NCBI GenBank assembly: GCA_902492065.1 | Contig: CABUKE010000001.1 | Coordinates: 558,001 to 622,000 of the forward strand | Length of the DNA stretch: 64,000 bases | Origin: an uncultured Eubacteriales bacterium | Lineage (GTDB): Bacteria; Bacillota; Clostridia; UBA1381; UMGS1253 | Direction of reading: 5' to 3' | Shown: positions 33,424 through 42,208 of the stretch, piece by piece | How positions within the stretch are numbered: position 1 is the stretch's first letter | Layout: each line of letters begins with the position of its first letter | Position numbers and translations under genes: made by a program | The notes under the pieces: generated by a model | Databases searched by the model: none | Seen by the model: only the letters and a program-made list of their open reading frames with translations | What the model was told of the DNA's origin: nothing

Positions 33424-34440
33424 TTACCAAATGCCGAGTATATGCTGCATAACAAGGCTGACTGCCGATATGCCAACCCAGCAGCAAAAGCCCATCAGAA
33501 TCGGCTTCCCACCGGACTTTACCAGTTTGATGATATTGGTGTTAAGGCCGATTGCCGCCATTGCCATAACGATAAAGAATTTACTGATTGTTTTAAAGGG
33601 GGAGAATGCGCTCTCCGGAACGCCAAACGATGTTGCAATTGTAGTAATCAGCGAAGCAGCAATGAAAAAGAGGATAAAGAACGGAAAAATTTTTTTCATG
33701 TTAATCGCTGCGCCGCCCGTGCTTTTTTCCTTCCTTGTGCGGACGAAAGCTAATACCAGCGTAATTGGAATAATAGCAAGCGTCCGGGTCAGTTTTACAA
33801 CTGTTGCCGTATCAAGCGTATTACTGCCGTGCATCCCATCCCACGCAGCCGCCGCCGCTGTAACTGAGGAGGTGTCGTTGACCGCTGTTCCGGCAAACAA
33901 GCCAAAGCCGTAGTCGGACAGACCAATCATGCCGCCCAGTGTCGGGAAAATCAGTGCCGCAAGGATATTGAACAAAAAGATGACGGAAATTGATTGTGCT
34001 ATCTCTTCGTCCTCCGCGCCGATGACCGGAGCGGTCGCTGCAATGGCGCTGCCGCCGCATATGCAGGAGCCGACGCCGATGAGAGTCGATATTTTAGATG
34101 GCATTTTTAATGCCCGATACAGAACATATGCGATAATGAGCGCGGCAGAAATGGTCGAAATAATGATAGGGAGCGACTGCTGCCCTGTAACGAGCACGGT
34201 GGAAAGATTCATTCCAAAACCAAGCAGGATAACGGCATATTGCAGTATTTTTTTTGAGGTAAAGCTGATACCCGTTTGGACGTGCGTCTTGTCTTTGATG
34301 AACAAAGTGATAATCATGCCGAGCAGGATTGCAAATACCGGGCCGCCCACAACGGGGAGCAATTGTCCCAGGTACCAGGCCGGAACTGCAATTGCCAGGC
34401 AGAGAAGAATTCCCCATCCATTTTTTTTGATAAAATTCAT
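33424..34440 (-). CDS. YeiH/PF03601-family membrane transporter
   Basis: A 338-residue protein with about ten membrane helices. Diagnostic motifs of this family are GPVFAILLGMII, LLGFGMNLS, GVGSCICGGSAIAATAPVIGA and FAGTAVNDTSSVTAAA. Members are annotated as putative sulfate/sulfonate exporters; the real substrate is not well established. The start is ATG 34440, with GGGGGAAA upstream. It has its own promoter and terminator. Confidence 0.88.
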   Translation of the reverse strand: MNFIKKNGWGILLCLAIAVPAWYLGQLLPVVGGPVFAILLGMIITLFIKDKTHVQTGISFTSKKILQYAVILLGFGMNLSTVLVTGQQSLPIIISTISAALIIAYVLYRALKMPSKISTLIGVGSCICGGSAIAATAPVIGAEDEEIAQSISVIFLFNILAALIFPTLGGMIGLSDYGFGLFAGTAVNDTSSVTAAAAAWDGMHGSNTLDTATVVKLTRTLAIIPITLVLAFVRTRKEKSTGGAAINMKKIFPFFILFFIAASLITTIATSFGVPESAFSPFKTISKFFIVMAMAAIGLNTNIIKLVKSGGKPILMGFCCWVGISAVSLVMQHILGIW

Positions 34441-34469
34441 AGCGTTTCCCCCTTTTATTTCCTGGGAAT

Positions 34470-34499
34470 ATTATAGCACATCCTATTCAATAAAATCAA
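34470..34499 (-). promoter_or_regulatory. sigma-A promoter of the YeiH-family gene
   Basis: On the minus strand TTGATT, 18 bases, TATAAT. The -10 lies 30 bases before the ATG. Confidence 0.7.
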
Positions 34500-34580
34500 A
34501 TTATAAATAGTTATAAAAAGATAAAATTAATTTATAAAATGAAAAACGCTAACTATACTTTTTCTTAAAGATATAAAAAT

Positions 34581-34607
34581 AAAAAGCTGCTTTATCAGCA
34601 GCTTTTT
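34581..34607 (-). terminator. hairpin terminator between the AraC and YeiH genes
   Basis: A perfect 11-bp stem (AAAAAGCTGCT/AGCAGCTTTTT) with loop TTATC. It lies downstream of the AraC-family gene on the minus strand, before the YeiH promoter. Confidence 0.75.
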
Positions 34608-34753
34608 ATCGAACTTATTTTATTTTTCAGCCCTGCCCATAAAATACTTTTTCTGGTGTGGGCGATTCTGTACATAGTTTAACGCTTCACCGAAATGGGC
34701 AGTTTAAACGAAAAAACGCAAATGCAGGCGTATCAAGCCTGGAGTCTGCTTTT

Positions 34754-35674
34754 TTACTCGGTTTCCTTCAGCTGTTTCTTGTACTCAGCGGGTGTGGTGC
34801 CGGTTATTTTCGTAAACATTTTAATAAAGTGCGAGTGGTCAAAAAAGCCGGTCAAGCTGGCAATGTCTGCAAGCGGGATGTCCTTTTTTAAATAATTTTT
34901 TGCCACCGCCACCCGGTAACGGTTGATATATGTGAGCGGGGAACAGTGGAGTTTTTCTTTAAAAACGCGGTTATAGGTAGAATATGACATGGCGGCGCAT
35001 TTTGCCAATTCTTCTACGGATATTTTCTCATTATAGTGGGAGTAAATATAGAGCAAACTTTTTGCAAACGCGTCTGCACCAACGTCTGTTCTAAGCAGAG
35101 AGTCCTTTTCGTAGCGCGTATAGCAGAAACACAAATAGGAAACAATGGACAGCGCGCTTCCAGCCAGAAAGCTGTATACCGTTTGACGGTAGGCAGTATG
35201 GAAGGGAGGCTGTGCGGCTTTTGCATGGTACATTTTTTCTGATTGTACGAGAAGATTGTCCAATATTTCATAATCTTCGCTCCGAAGACGTAAAAACCAC
35301 GTAGATTCCCCGTCAGAACGGAACAGCGGCAAAACGCTGAACAGGGGATAAAAACCGCTAAGATTATCAATTTCATCGGTAAAGTTTTTGAGCCACAGGG
35401 TGCTGATCATGACATTATATACGTTTAGAGCGTTATGGGAGATACTTTGGTGCGGAACAAACGGCGGCACAATAAAAATATCTCCTCTCTGGCAGGCATA
35501 GGAAACACCGTCTAAAATGTGTATACCGCGACCGGAGGAAACAATATTAATTTCGTAAAACTCGTGTTTGTGCATATTCGACGTATAATTCTGATGCAAA
35601 AGTACATTGACCAAATCATTGGAATACGTTTGAAACGCATTTTTGTCGTACCAGATATCGATACCATGGTTCAT
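34754..35674 (-). CDS. AraC-family transcriptional regulator
   Basis: A 306-residue regulator. The N-terminal cupin part has MHKHEFYEINIVSSGRGIHIL (residues about 35-55) and a PPFVPHQSISHN turn. The C-terminal double helix-turn-helix has ISVEELAKCAAMSYSTYNRVFKEKLHCSP and LADIASLTGFFDHSHFIKMFTKITGTTPAEYKK. It is divergent from the 1652-residue SGNH-esterase gene across 153 bases, so that gene is its most likely target, with a glycan breakdown product as inducer. Confidence 0.9.
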   Translation of the reverse strand: MNHGIDIWYDKNAFQTYSNDLVNVLLHQNYTSNMHKHEFYEINIVSSGRGIHILDGVSYACQRGDIFIVPPFVPHQSISHNALNVYNVMISTLWLKNFTDEIDNLSGFYPLFSVLPLFRSDGESTWFLRLRSEDYEILDNLLVQSEKMYHAKAAQPPFHTAYRQTVYSFLAGSALSIVSYLCFCYTRYEKDSLLRTDVGADAFAKSLLYIYSHYNEKISVEELAKCAAMSYSTYNRVFKEKLHCSPLTYINRYRVAVAKNYLKKDIPLADIASLTGFFDHSHFIKMFTKITGTTPAEYKKQLKETE

Positions 35675-35827
35675 CCGGAAACGCCTCCTGTTTTGTTGTA
35701 AAAGAGTAGAATATACACAAAAAAAATCAAAATTTTACTTTACTTTTTATAAATATTATTATAATATAAATATGAAGTAATTTCAAGATTTTTCTATAAA
35801 TGATAAATTATTAACGGGGGGATTCAT

Positions 35828-38800
35828 TTGCGAGGGAAACATTTGAAGAAATGGATAGCAGGGGTACTTGCTATGACAATGCTGTTTTCGCTTTGCAGCG
35901 TGACGGGGGTTGCACAGGAGAATGCAGAACCGACAATGACGGCGGACGAAACGGTGGAGGCAGAGGCGTGCGTTATCATTTCAGAGCACGGAAAGGACGT
36001 TGAAGACGATCGGGCGAGCGGCGGTCATGCGGTCGAACTGATTAACGGTCAGCCGGGCGGCGACCGTTACGTTCCGACAGATGATTCATGGACAGGGCTG
36101 TCGGTTACGTTCCGCGTAGAAGAAAAAGGAACGTACGCACTTTCGTTCCGGTATCTTTCTTCCTCGAATGGGAACGATTCGTTTTATTACAGCTTCGCGT
36201 CAGAAAGCTTTGTCGAAGGGGCAACGACTGTATGTGAAGACGGTGAATATCGCTGGCAGACGCTTGGTACAGCATACCTGGAACCGGGAACGTATCAGGC
36301 GCGTATCGCCGTACGGGAGTCCGGGCTGCGGATTGACCAGATTAAAATTGGGGATTCGTGGGTGGAGCGTACTGCCAGCGGGCAGAGCGTATACCCGGAG
36401 CTGATACAGGCTGACGCAATCGGCACTGTTGCCAAGTTTGAGGACGGCGACCGGGTTGTGTTTATTGGTGACAGTATCACACACGGCGGCTATACGCACG
36501 CGTATATTTACAACTATTATGCGACCAGATACCCAAACTGCGACTTTACGTATATTAACAAAGGCATCAACGGCGACCGGGCTGTTTCCGCGCAGAAACG
36601 GTTTGAGCACGACATCTATGATTCGGATTCCAATTTTAACAAAGTTGTTGTAATGCTTGGCACAAACGATATGTCGCGCGGAGAATATTTTGTGGGCAAA
36701 GAGCTGGAGCCGGGCGCGGAAGATAGGAGAAACAACCTGATTGAAACGTATAAAAGAGAATACCGCGCGCTGTTGGAGCTTATTAAGGCGAAATCGCCGG
36801 AACAGGTTATTTTGGTAACGCCGCCGATGTTTGACGAGTGGGCGCCGAATTTAGGCAACGAAAATTCCCCGGGCTTTAATAACATTATCCGGAAGGCGGG
36901 GGCAATCGTATACGATTTTGCACAGGAATACGGTTATGACTTTGTAGATGTCAATACGCCGCAGACGATTGTGGACGCTTATCAGCGGCGGACAAATGAG
37001 AACTTTACGTTCACGCCGGACCGCATTCATCCGAGCAATGTTGGCCACTATATTATGATGTATTCGTTTTTGGAGGCGCAGGGGGAAAATGGCGAGGTTG
37101 CGTCAGTATCGATTGATTCTGTGCAGCAGTCGGCCAATGCGGCAAATGCGTCGGTTTCGGATTTGGCTGTAGCAGGGGATAAGATTACGTATACATATGT
37201 GCCGCAGGCGCTTCCGATGGGGGCGGACGCCGTTTACCGGGAAGCGGAAAAGCTCATTCCTCTTACCGAGGAGCTGAACCGGGAAATAGTCGCAGTGAGC
37301 GGACTGCGCAACGGGCTGTACGAAATTAAGATAAACGGTAAATCCGTTATGCAGGCGACCGGCGCGCAGCTGCAAAGCGGCGTCAATATTGCGGACCGGC
37401 AGAACAACCCGAACCAGCAACAGGCGCTGACGGTGCTAAATTATGTAAATCAGCACCGGGATGCCATGTCAAAGTATCGGAACTTTGTGGCAAATGAAAT
37501 TAACTATATCTCCAAATATTCGCTGGATGCGCAGAGCAATGAAACCCTCATCAGCTCCGCACAGGCGTGGATCAGCGCGAACCCCGACAAAACGGAAGAT
37601 ATTAAAACGCTGAACGAATACCTCGAAGATAAAGCGGAGGAGAGCAATACGCTTGCTAAGCTGGCACAGTATGAGGAAACGATCCGGACGATGAATAAGC
37701 CGGTTTCGTGCAGCGTGGAAATCGAGTATGTCGGCGAGGGGACTGCGGTACAGAACAGCGCGGTCTATGAGCATATTTCACTTCCGCAGGGCACGCTGGC
37801 AATTATGCCGGAGACAAACAATGGAGAGATAACGGCAGCGCAGATAGTGTTTTCTGACGAAGCAGGCGAGCTGGAAGCAATTCCTGCGGTCGGGAAGACG
37901 GTCAAAGCTTCCGCGACGATAGAAAATCATACTGCGCGGGATTGTAAGGCTGTCTTCTGGCTTGGCATGTTTGCCGGAGAGCGTATGGTGGGTGTAAAAA
38001 CTGTGGACACAAGCATTTCCGCAGGGAAAAGCGTTCCCGTTGAAGTGCAGCTTGCCGTTCCCGCAGGAACCGACAGTATCCAAGCGGGAATATGGGATTC
38101 TTTGACTGGACTTCGGCCGTATATTCCGTCGGCTGTGTTCCCGGCGGGGGACGCTGCGATAAAAGAAATCCGCATTGGGCAGGAACCGCTTGCGGAGTTT
38201 GACCCGTCGGTAACAACATACACATATTACGTACATCAGCGCGATACGCGTGTGCCGTACGTCAGCGCAGTTATGGCAAACAGCCGGTATGCGGCGGAGG
38301 TGACGCAGGCGGCGGCAACTGGGGAGTCTGCGACAGTAAAAGCCGGTGATACAACATATACAATTACGTTTGTCAATGAACCGATTCCGGTTTTGTCTGG
38401 GATAAAGGTTGGCGGAACAGAACTGGAGAACTTTGATCCCGAAACGTACGAATACGACTACGATGTTCCGGAAGGCGGCGACACCACGGTGGAAGCGTGG
38501 GCGGCAGAAGGGCTGAAAGTTAAAATAACGCAGGCTGGCGAGGAGGATGCTTCTGCATCCGTAACGGTAACGGCGCCGTTTGGAAGCAAGCGGACATATA
38601 CCATTGCCTTTGGCAAGGTTGGGACACCGGGCGAGGTAAGCAATATATACGCCGGAGGCGCGCCGACAACCGATGTAACAGCGGTGCCGTCACTTGGAGC
38701 ACAGCTGATTGACATGTATAATGCATATGGGACAGACGCAGAGCGGATTGCAGCGGTGAAGTCACCGGATAACCCCTATGCAAAGGAGGCTTATGCCCAG

Positions 38801-40786
38801 TATACGAACCGTATCAGTGAAACGGCATGGGAAGTAAAGACGGATGCAAGCAATTGGCTGCCAAATACCTATGGTTCTGCAATTGAGTTTATTTATGCAC
38901 AAACGGCAGATTCTGCTCTGATTTCGCCGAATGTAACGCGGCTCTACAAATCGACAGACGACCCGTGTAGCACAGAAGAGATTGCAAAAAAATCGTATGA
39001 GTTTGACATCAGTAAGGATGCGACGGTTGTTATCGCGACGAATAAAGCGAGCGAGTTTATTGCCGCGCAAGGCTGGGAATACAAAATGGAGCCAAAATAT
39101 GAGCTGCGTTATCCCGCCTATACGAGAGTGCAGGATACGAGCGTTTTGCCGGAGGAGGATTGGTATATCATACCAAATGGCGGCACGGCCTTTATGTCCG
39201 GCTACACAGGTTCGGCTTATCTGAAGCATTTTAAGGCTGGGGAACGTGTGGCCGTACCGGCATTCAGTGTCGGCAGCAGTTACCGGAACACAAGCATATT
39301 CATTATTTGGGATGAGTGCAACAAAGAGTCGATTCTGTTCGATATTATGGCTGACGGCGTATCTATACCGGGATTTGATCCTAATGTAACGAACTATACA
39401 ATCCCCGTTTCGGGCGACAAGGTTCCGCAGATTAGCGTCAGCGCGACAATTGGTGCTGCGGCAGAGGTGGTACAGGCACAGTCACTTTCCGAAAGTGCGA
39501 TTGTGACGGCCTGCGGGAAAACCTATATCATATCGTTTGAGGGGTATGAGCCGAGCCTGGAACTTTCTGCGCTTACGGTAGACGGGCAGCAGATTTCCGG
39601 CTTTGACCCGGCTGTGAAGGAATATACCTACACGGTGGAGCGTGGCGTAATGACCGTGCCGCAGGTAGAGGCAACTGCGGCTGACAGCACAAATACGGTA
39701 GAGGTTGTGCCGACAGTAAAAATGCCGGGTGATACAAAGGTAATTGTCCGGACGCCGCAGGGCATTGAGGATACTTATATCGTCCATATCAAAAAGACGG
39801 GCACGCCTGGCGTTGTTTCCAACATCTATGCAGGCGGTCAGGCGACAGACGATGTAACAGCAGTGGCGTCGCTCGGTGCGGAAATGATTGATATATACAA
39901 TGCCTATGAAACGGATGCAGAGCGGATTGCGGCGGTGAAGTCACCGGACAATCCATATGAAAATGTAGCGTATGCACAGTTTACAGACCGCCCCAGCGGG
40001 GAGGCGTGGGATAACAAATCTGGTCCTAATGCAGTCCCGGCAAACACCTACGGCACTGCAAGTGAGTTCACTTATTTGAATCATCCGGACAGCATTCTGA
40101 TTTCACCGGATGTGACGCGCCTGTATAAGTCGACAACAGATCCATGCGGCACGGAAGAGATTGCAAAAAAATCGTATGAATTTGACATCAGCAAGGATGC
40201 GACGGTTTATATCACAACAGCACAGGAGAGCAGCTTCATCGCCGCGCAAGGATGGGAGTTTGAGAATGACCCGAAATACCGGTTGTATTATTCACAGCGG
40301 GGAGACCATAATATTGTGCAGGACCCGTCCAGTCCGGAATATTATTATATGATTCCGGATGGCGTCGGACATGCGATGAACAATGCAAGCGGCATGGTAT
40401 ATAAGAAGCATTTTTCAAAGGAAGAGCGTGTTGCAATACCGGCGTTTTCCGTAGAAAGCAGTTATCGCAATATGAATGTCTTTATCGTTTGGGATGACTG
40501 TAACGACGAACGCGAGGTATTCGGGCTTAAATATAAAACCGGAGATGAAACCTATACGGTAGAAGGATTTGATCCGGAAAATCTTACCTATGACATTACG
40601 CTTCCGGCCGGTACGAGTGATGTTCCGGAGCTGTGGATGATGGCAACGCGACCGGCAAACGCGCAGGTGTCGATGCCGGAAACATTCACAGACGGCAAAG
40701 CAACAGCAACTGTGACTGCCGAGCTGGAAGGCGGGGGTACGACAGCGACGTATATAATTAATTTTTATGTAGACGCGGTGGAATAG
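35828..40786 (+). CDS. secreted SGNH/GDSL hydrolase with internal duplication and cadherin-like repeats
   Basis: A 1652-residue exported protein. Signal peptide 1-29. A carbohydrate-binding-like sandwich covers about 35-180 (VEAEACVII, DQIKIGDSW). The SGNH hydrolase covers about 200-420: block I VFIGDSITHGG near 213, block III LGTNDMS near 280 and block V DRIHPSN near 400, giving a Ser-Asp-His triad. Five cadherin-like beta-sandwich signatures (GFDPxxxxYxY form) follow. A unit of 393 residues is repeated, with 38.6-39.3 kb matching 39.8-40.5 kb. It is probably an extracellular carbohydrate esterase. The start is TTG 35828 behind a GGGGGG run. Confidence 0.85.
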   Translation: MRGKHLKKWIAGVLAMTMLFSLCSVTGVAQENAEPTMTADETVEAEACVIISEHGKDVEDDRASGGHAVELINGQPGGDRYVPTDDSWTGLSVTFRVEEKGTYALSFRYLSSSNGNDSFYYSFASESFVEGATTVCEDGEYRWQTLGTAYLEPGTYQARIAVRESGLRIDQIKIGDSWVERTASGQSVYPELIQADAIGTVAKFEDGDRVVFIGDSITHGGYTHAYIYNYYATRYPNCDFTYINKGINGDRAVSAQKRFEHDIYDSDSNFNKVVVMLGTNDMSRGEYFVGKELEPGAEDRRNNLIETYKREYRALLELIKAKSPEQVILVTPPMFDEWAPNLGNENSPGFNNIIRKAGAIVYDFAQEYGYDFVDVNTPQTIVDAYQRRTNENFTFTPDRIHPSNVGHYIMMYSFLEAQGENGEVASVSIDSVQQSANAANASVSDLAVAGDKITYTYVPQALPMGADAVYREAEKLIPLTEELNREIVAVSGLRNGLYEIKINGKSVMQATGAQLQSGVNIADRQNNPNQQQALTVLNYVNQHRDAMSKYRNFVANEINYISKYSLDAQSNETLISSAQAWISANPDKTEDIKTLNEYLEDKAEESNTLAKLAQYEETIRTMNKPVSCSVEIEYVGEGTAVQNSAVYEHISLPQGTLAIMPETNNGEITAAQIVFSDEAGELEAIPAVGKTVKASATIENHTARDCKAVFWLGMFAGERMVGVKTVDTSISAGKSVPVEVQLAVPAGTDSIQAGIWDSLTGLRPYIPSAVFPAGDAAIKEIRIGQEPLAEFDPSVTTYTYYVHQRDTRVPYVSAVMANSRYAAEVTQAAATGESATVKAGDTTYTITFVNEPIPVLSGIKVGGTELENFDPETYEYDYDVPEGGDTTVEAWAAEGLKVKITQAGEEDASASVTVTAPFGSKRTYTIAFGKVGTPGEVSNIYAGGAPTTDVTAVPSLGAQLIDMYNAYGTDAERIAAVKSPDNPYAKEAYAQYTNRISETAWEVKTDASNWLPNTYGSAIEFIYAQTADSALISPNVTRLYKSTDDPCSTEEIAKKSYEFDISKDATVVIATNKASEFIAAQGWEYKMEPKYELRYPAYTRVQDTSVLPEEDWYIIPNGGTAFMSGYTGSAYLKHFKAGERVAVPAFSVGSSYRNTSIFIIWDECNKESILFDIMADGVSIPGFDPNVTNYTIPVSGDKVPQISVSATIGAAAEVVQAQSLSESAIVTACGKTYIISFEGYEPSLELSALTVDGQQISGFDPAVKEYTYTVERGVMTVPQVEATAADSTNTVEVVPTVKMPGDTKVIVRTPQGIEDTYIVHIKKTGTPGVVSNIYAGGQATDDVTAVASLGAEMIDIYNAYETDAERIAAVKSPDNPYENVAYAQFTDRPSGEAWDNKSGPNAVPANTYGTASEFTYLNHPDSILISPDVTRLYKSTTDPCGTEEIAKKSYEFDISKDATVYITTAQESSFIAAQGWEFENDPKYRLYYSQRGDHNIVQDPSSPEYYYMIPDGVGHAMNNASGMVYKKHFSKEERVAIPAFSVESSYRNMNVFIVWDDCNDEREVFGLKYKTGDETYTVEGFDPENLTYDITLPAGTSDVPELWMMATRPANAQVSMPETFTDGKATATVTAELEGGGTTATYIINFYVDAVE
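38614..40510 (+). repeat. two copies of a 393-codon duplicated segment
   Basis: The unit opening GTPGEVSNIYAGG and running through DAERIAAVKSPDNPY, RLYKST-DPC-TEEIAKKSYEFDISKDATV and FIIWDECN recurs exactly 1179 bases later, where it opens GTPGVVSNIYAGG. Similarity remains high at the DNA level, for example in GAGCGGATTG at 38741 and 39920. This shows a fairly recent in-frame tandem duplication inside the SGNH gene. Confidence 0.9.
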
Positions 40787-40790
40787 GACA

Positions 40791-40822
40791 AAAAAACAAC
40801 TGCCATTTGGCAGTTGTTTTTT
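40791..40822. terminator. bidirectional terminator
   Basis: A perfect 14-bp stem (AAAAAACAACTGCC/GGCAGTTGTTTTTT) with a 4-base loop between the SGNH gene and the convergent oxidoreductase gene. Confidence 0.94.
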
Positions 40823-40825
40823 ACT

Positions 40826-41926
40826 TTAGAAAGTAACCGTTTTTCCGGTTTTTGCAGACTCGTAAATAGCTTCAAGAATTTGCGTAACAACGAGCGCCTG
40901 CTCCGGTTTTACAACGAGTTCCGTCCCGTTCACAACGCTGTCGATCCAGGACTTCGCCTCCAAATAACCCGGGTCTGCCGTTTCACCTTCGTAGAAGTCC
41001 ACGCCACCGCCATTCAGCTCAACAGTTTTGATGTACTGCTTGTCATATTCCACGCCGTTGATTCGGAGGCCACCCTTCATATCTGCGCCGGCCTTTGTAC
41101 CGCACAGTACGGTGGAGGCTTCCTGCGGGTCAGCAATATTGAGCGCCCAGCTCGACTCGAGCACAATCGTCGCGCCGTTCTTCATTTTAATGAAGCCGAA
41201 TGCGCTGTCCTCTACTGTAAACTTTTCCGGATCCCAGTCGCCGAACGCGTTCGCCGTTTCCGTCTGATCTGCAAGCTTGCGGTATACGCTACCGGTTACG
41301 CTTTCCGGCTCGTAATTATTCATCATCCACAGTGTCAGGTCAAGCGCGTGTGTGCCAATGTCAATCAACGGGCCGCCGCCCTGTTTTTCTTCATCAATAA
41401 ATACGCCCCACGTCGGTACGCCGCGGCGGCGGAGCGCCTTTGCTTTTGCATAATAAATCTCACCGAGGTCGCCGTTGTCGCACGCACGTTTCAGATAGAT
41501 AGAGTCCGGCCTTCTGCGCCCCTGATACCCAATTGTGAGAAGTTTTCCCGTGCGGTTTGCGGCCTCAAGCATTGCCTTTGCCTCCGCGTATGTTTTGGCC
41601 ATCGGCTTTTCACACATGACATGCTTGCCTGCCTCCAGCGCATCAATGGTAAGCGGAGCGTGTGCATTGTTCGGGGTGAGAACATGCACCACTTCAATCG
41701 AGTCGTCTTTGAGCAGTTCTTTGTAGTCCGTGTATACTTTGGCGTCCTCTGTCCCATACTCCTTTGCCGCCTTTACTGCACGTTCCTCCACAACGTCGCA
41801 GAATGCGACCATCTGAACATTTTTTACCTTTTTCAGACTCGGCATATGTTTCCCGTTGGCGATACCGCCACAGCCAATAATGCCGACCCTTACGATTCTG
41901 TCTGCCATGTTACAGCCCTCCTGCAA
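40826..41926 (-). CDS. Gfo/Idh/MocA-family oxidoreductase
   Basis: A 366-residue NAD(P)-dependent sugar oxidoreductase. The Rossmann motif is VGIIGCGGIANGKHMPSL, followed by CDVVEERA, then VLTPNNAHAPLTIDALEAGKHVMCEKPMAKT with the catalytic EKP lysine. GPLIDIGTHALDLTLWMM supplies the conserved Asp/His. Members act on myo-inositol, glucose derivatives or uronates; the substrate is unknown here. It may process sugars released by the neighbouring secreted enzymes. GGAGGG site before ATG 41926. Confidence 0.92.
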   Translation of the reverse strand: MQEGCNMADRIVRVGIIGCGGIANGKHMPSLKKVKNVQMVAFCDVVEERAVKAAKEYGTEDAKVYTDYKELLKDDSIEVVHVLTPNNAHAPLTIDALEAGKHVMCEKPMAKTYAEAKAMLEAANRTGKLLTIGYQGRRRPDSIYLKRACDNGDLGEIYYAKAKALRRRGVPTWGVFIDEEKQGGGPLIDIGTHALDLTLWMMNNYEPESVTGSVYRKLADQTETANAFGDWDPEKFTVEDSAFGFIKMKNGATIVLESSWALNIADPQEASTVLCGTKAGADMKGGLRINGVEYDKQYIKTVELNGGGVDFYEGETADPGYLEAKSWIDSVVNGTELVVKPEQALVVTQILEAIYESAKTGKTVTF

Positions 41927-41957
41927 ATCATAAATATAGAGTGGTGTTGCTGCTTAT

Positions 41958-41986
41958 ACTATACAACAGGGCAGCAGGAAATACAA
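41958..41986 (-). promoter_or_regulatory. sigma-A promoter of the Gfo/Idh/MocA gene
   Basis: On the minus strand TTGTAT, 17 bases, TATAGT, about 32 bases before the start codon. Confidence 0.65.
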
Positions 41987-42149
41987 GTAGTTTTTACAAT
42001 TCTTTGTACACATAGTGTGTCGAAAGAGAAAACTGTATACTGTTATGCAGGATGTTCTAAAATGAAATGCGGAACAGCAGCAATTCTTTTGAAATTATAT
42101 TTCTAAAGCCGATAAAATTTATTTTATTTGCAATTTAAAATGAAATATC

Positions 42150-42178
42150 TTGCATTTTTAAAAATATTGTGCTATACT
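42150..42178 (+). promoter_or_regulatory. sigma-A promoter of the first citrate synthase gene
   Basis: TTGCAT, 17 bases, TATACT, 30 bases before ATG 42209. The remaining 282-base divergent region is AT-rich with no further clear element. Confidence 0.65.
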
Positions 42179-42208
42179 GATTACAATATAAGGTAAGGGG
42201 GGAGCTTT

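Larger units (their letters stand above)
34441..34753. other. 313-base intergenic gap
   Basis: The part nearest the YeiH-family gene holds its promoter. The middle is very AT-rich. A strong hairpin sits at 34581-34607. The part next to the AraC-family gene shows a small CAGGC/GCCTG hairpin at 34725-34741, which on the minus strand is followed by a T-run and may be that gene's first terminator. I see no coding sequence or RNA gene in it. Confidence 0.6.

Noticed and set aside
40814..42106. A 430-codon plus-strand frame over the Gfo/Idh/MocA gene
   Set aside because: Antisense to a clear oxidoreductase with Rossmann and EKP motifs; the translation is rich in Cys, His and Arg with no recognisable domain.
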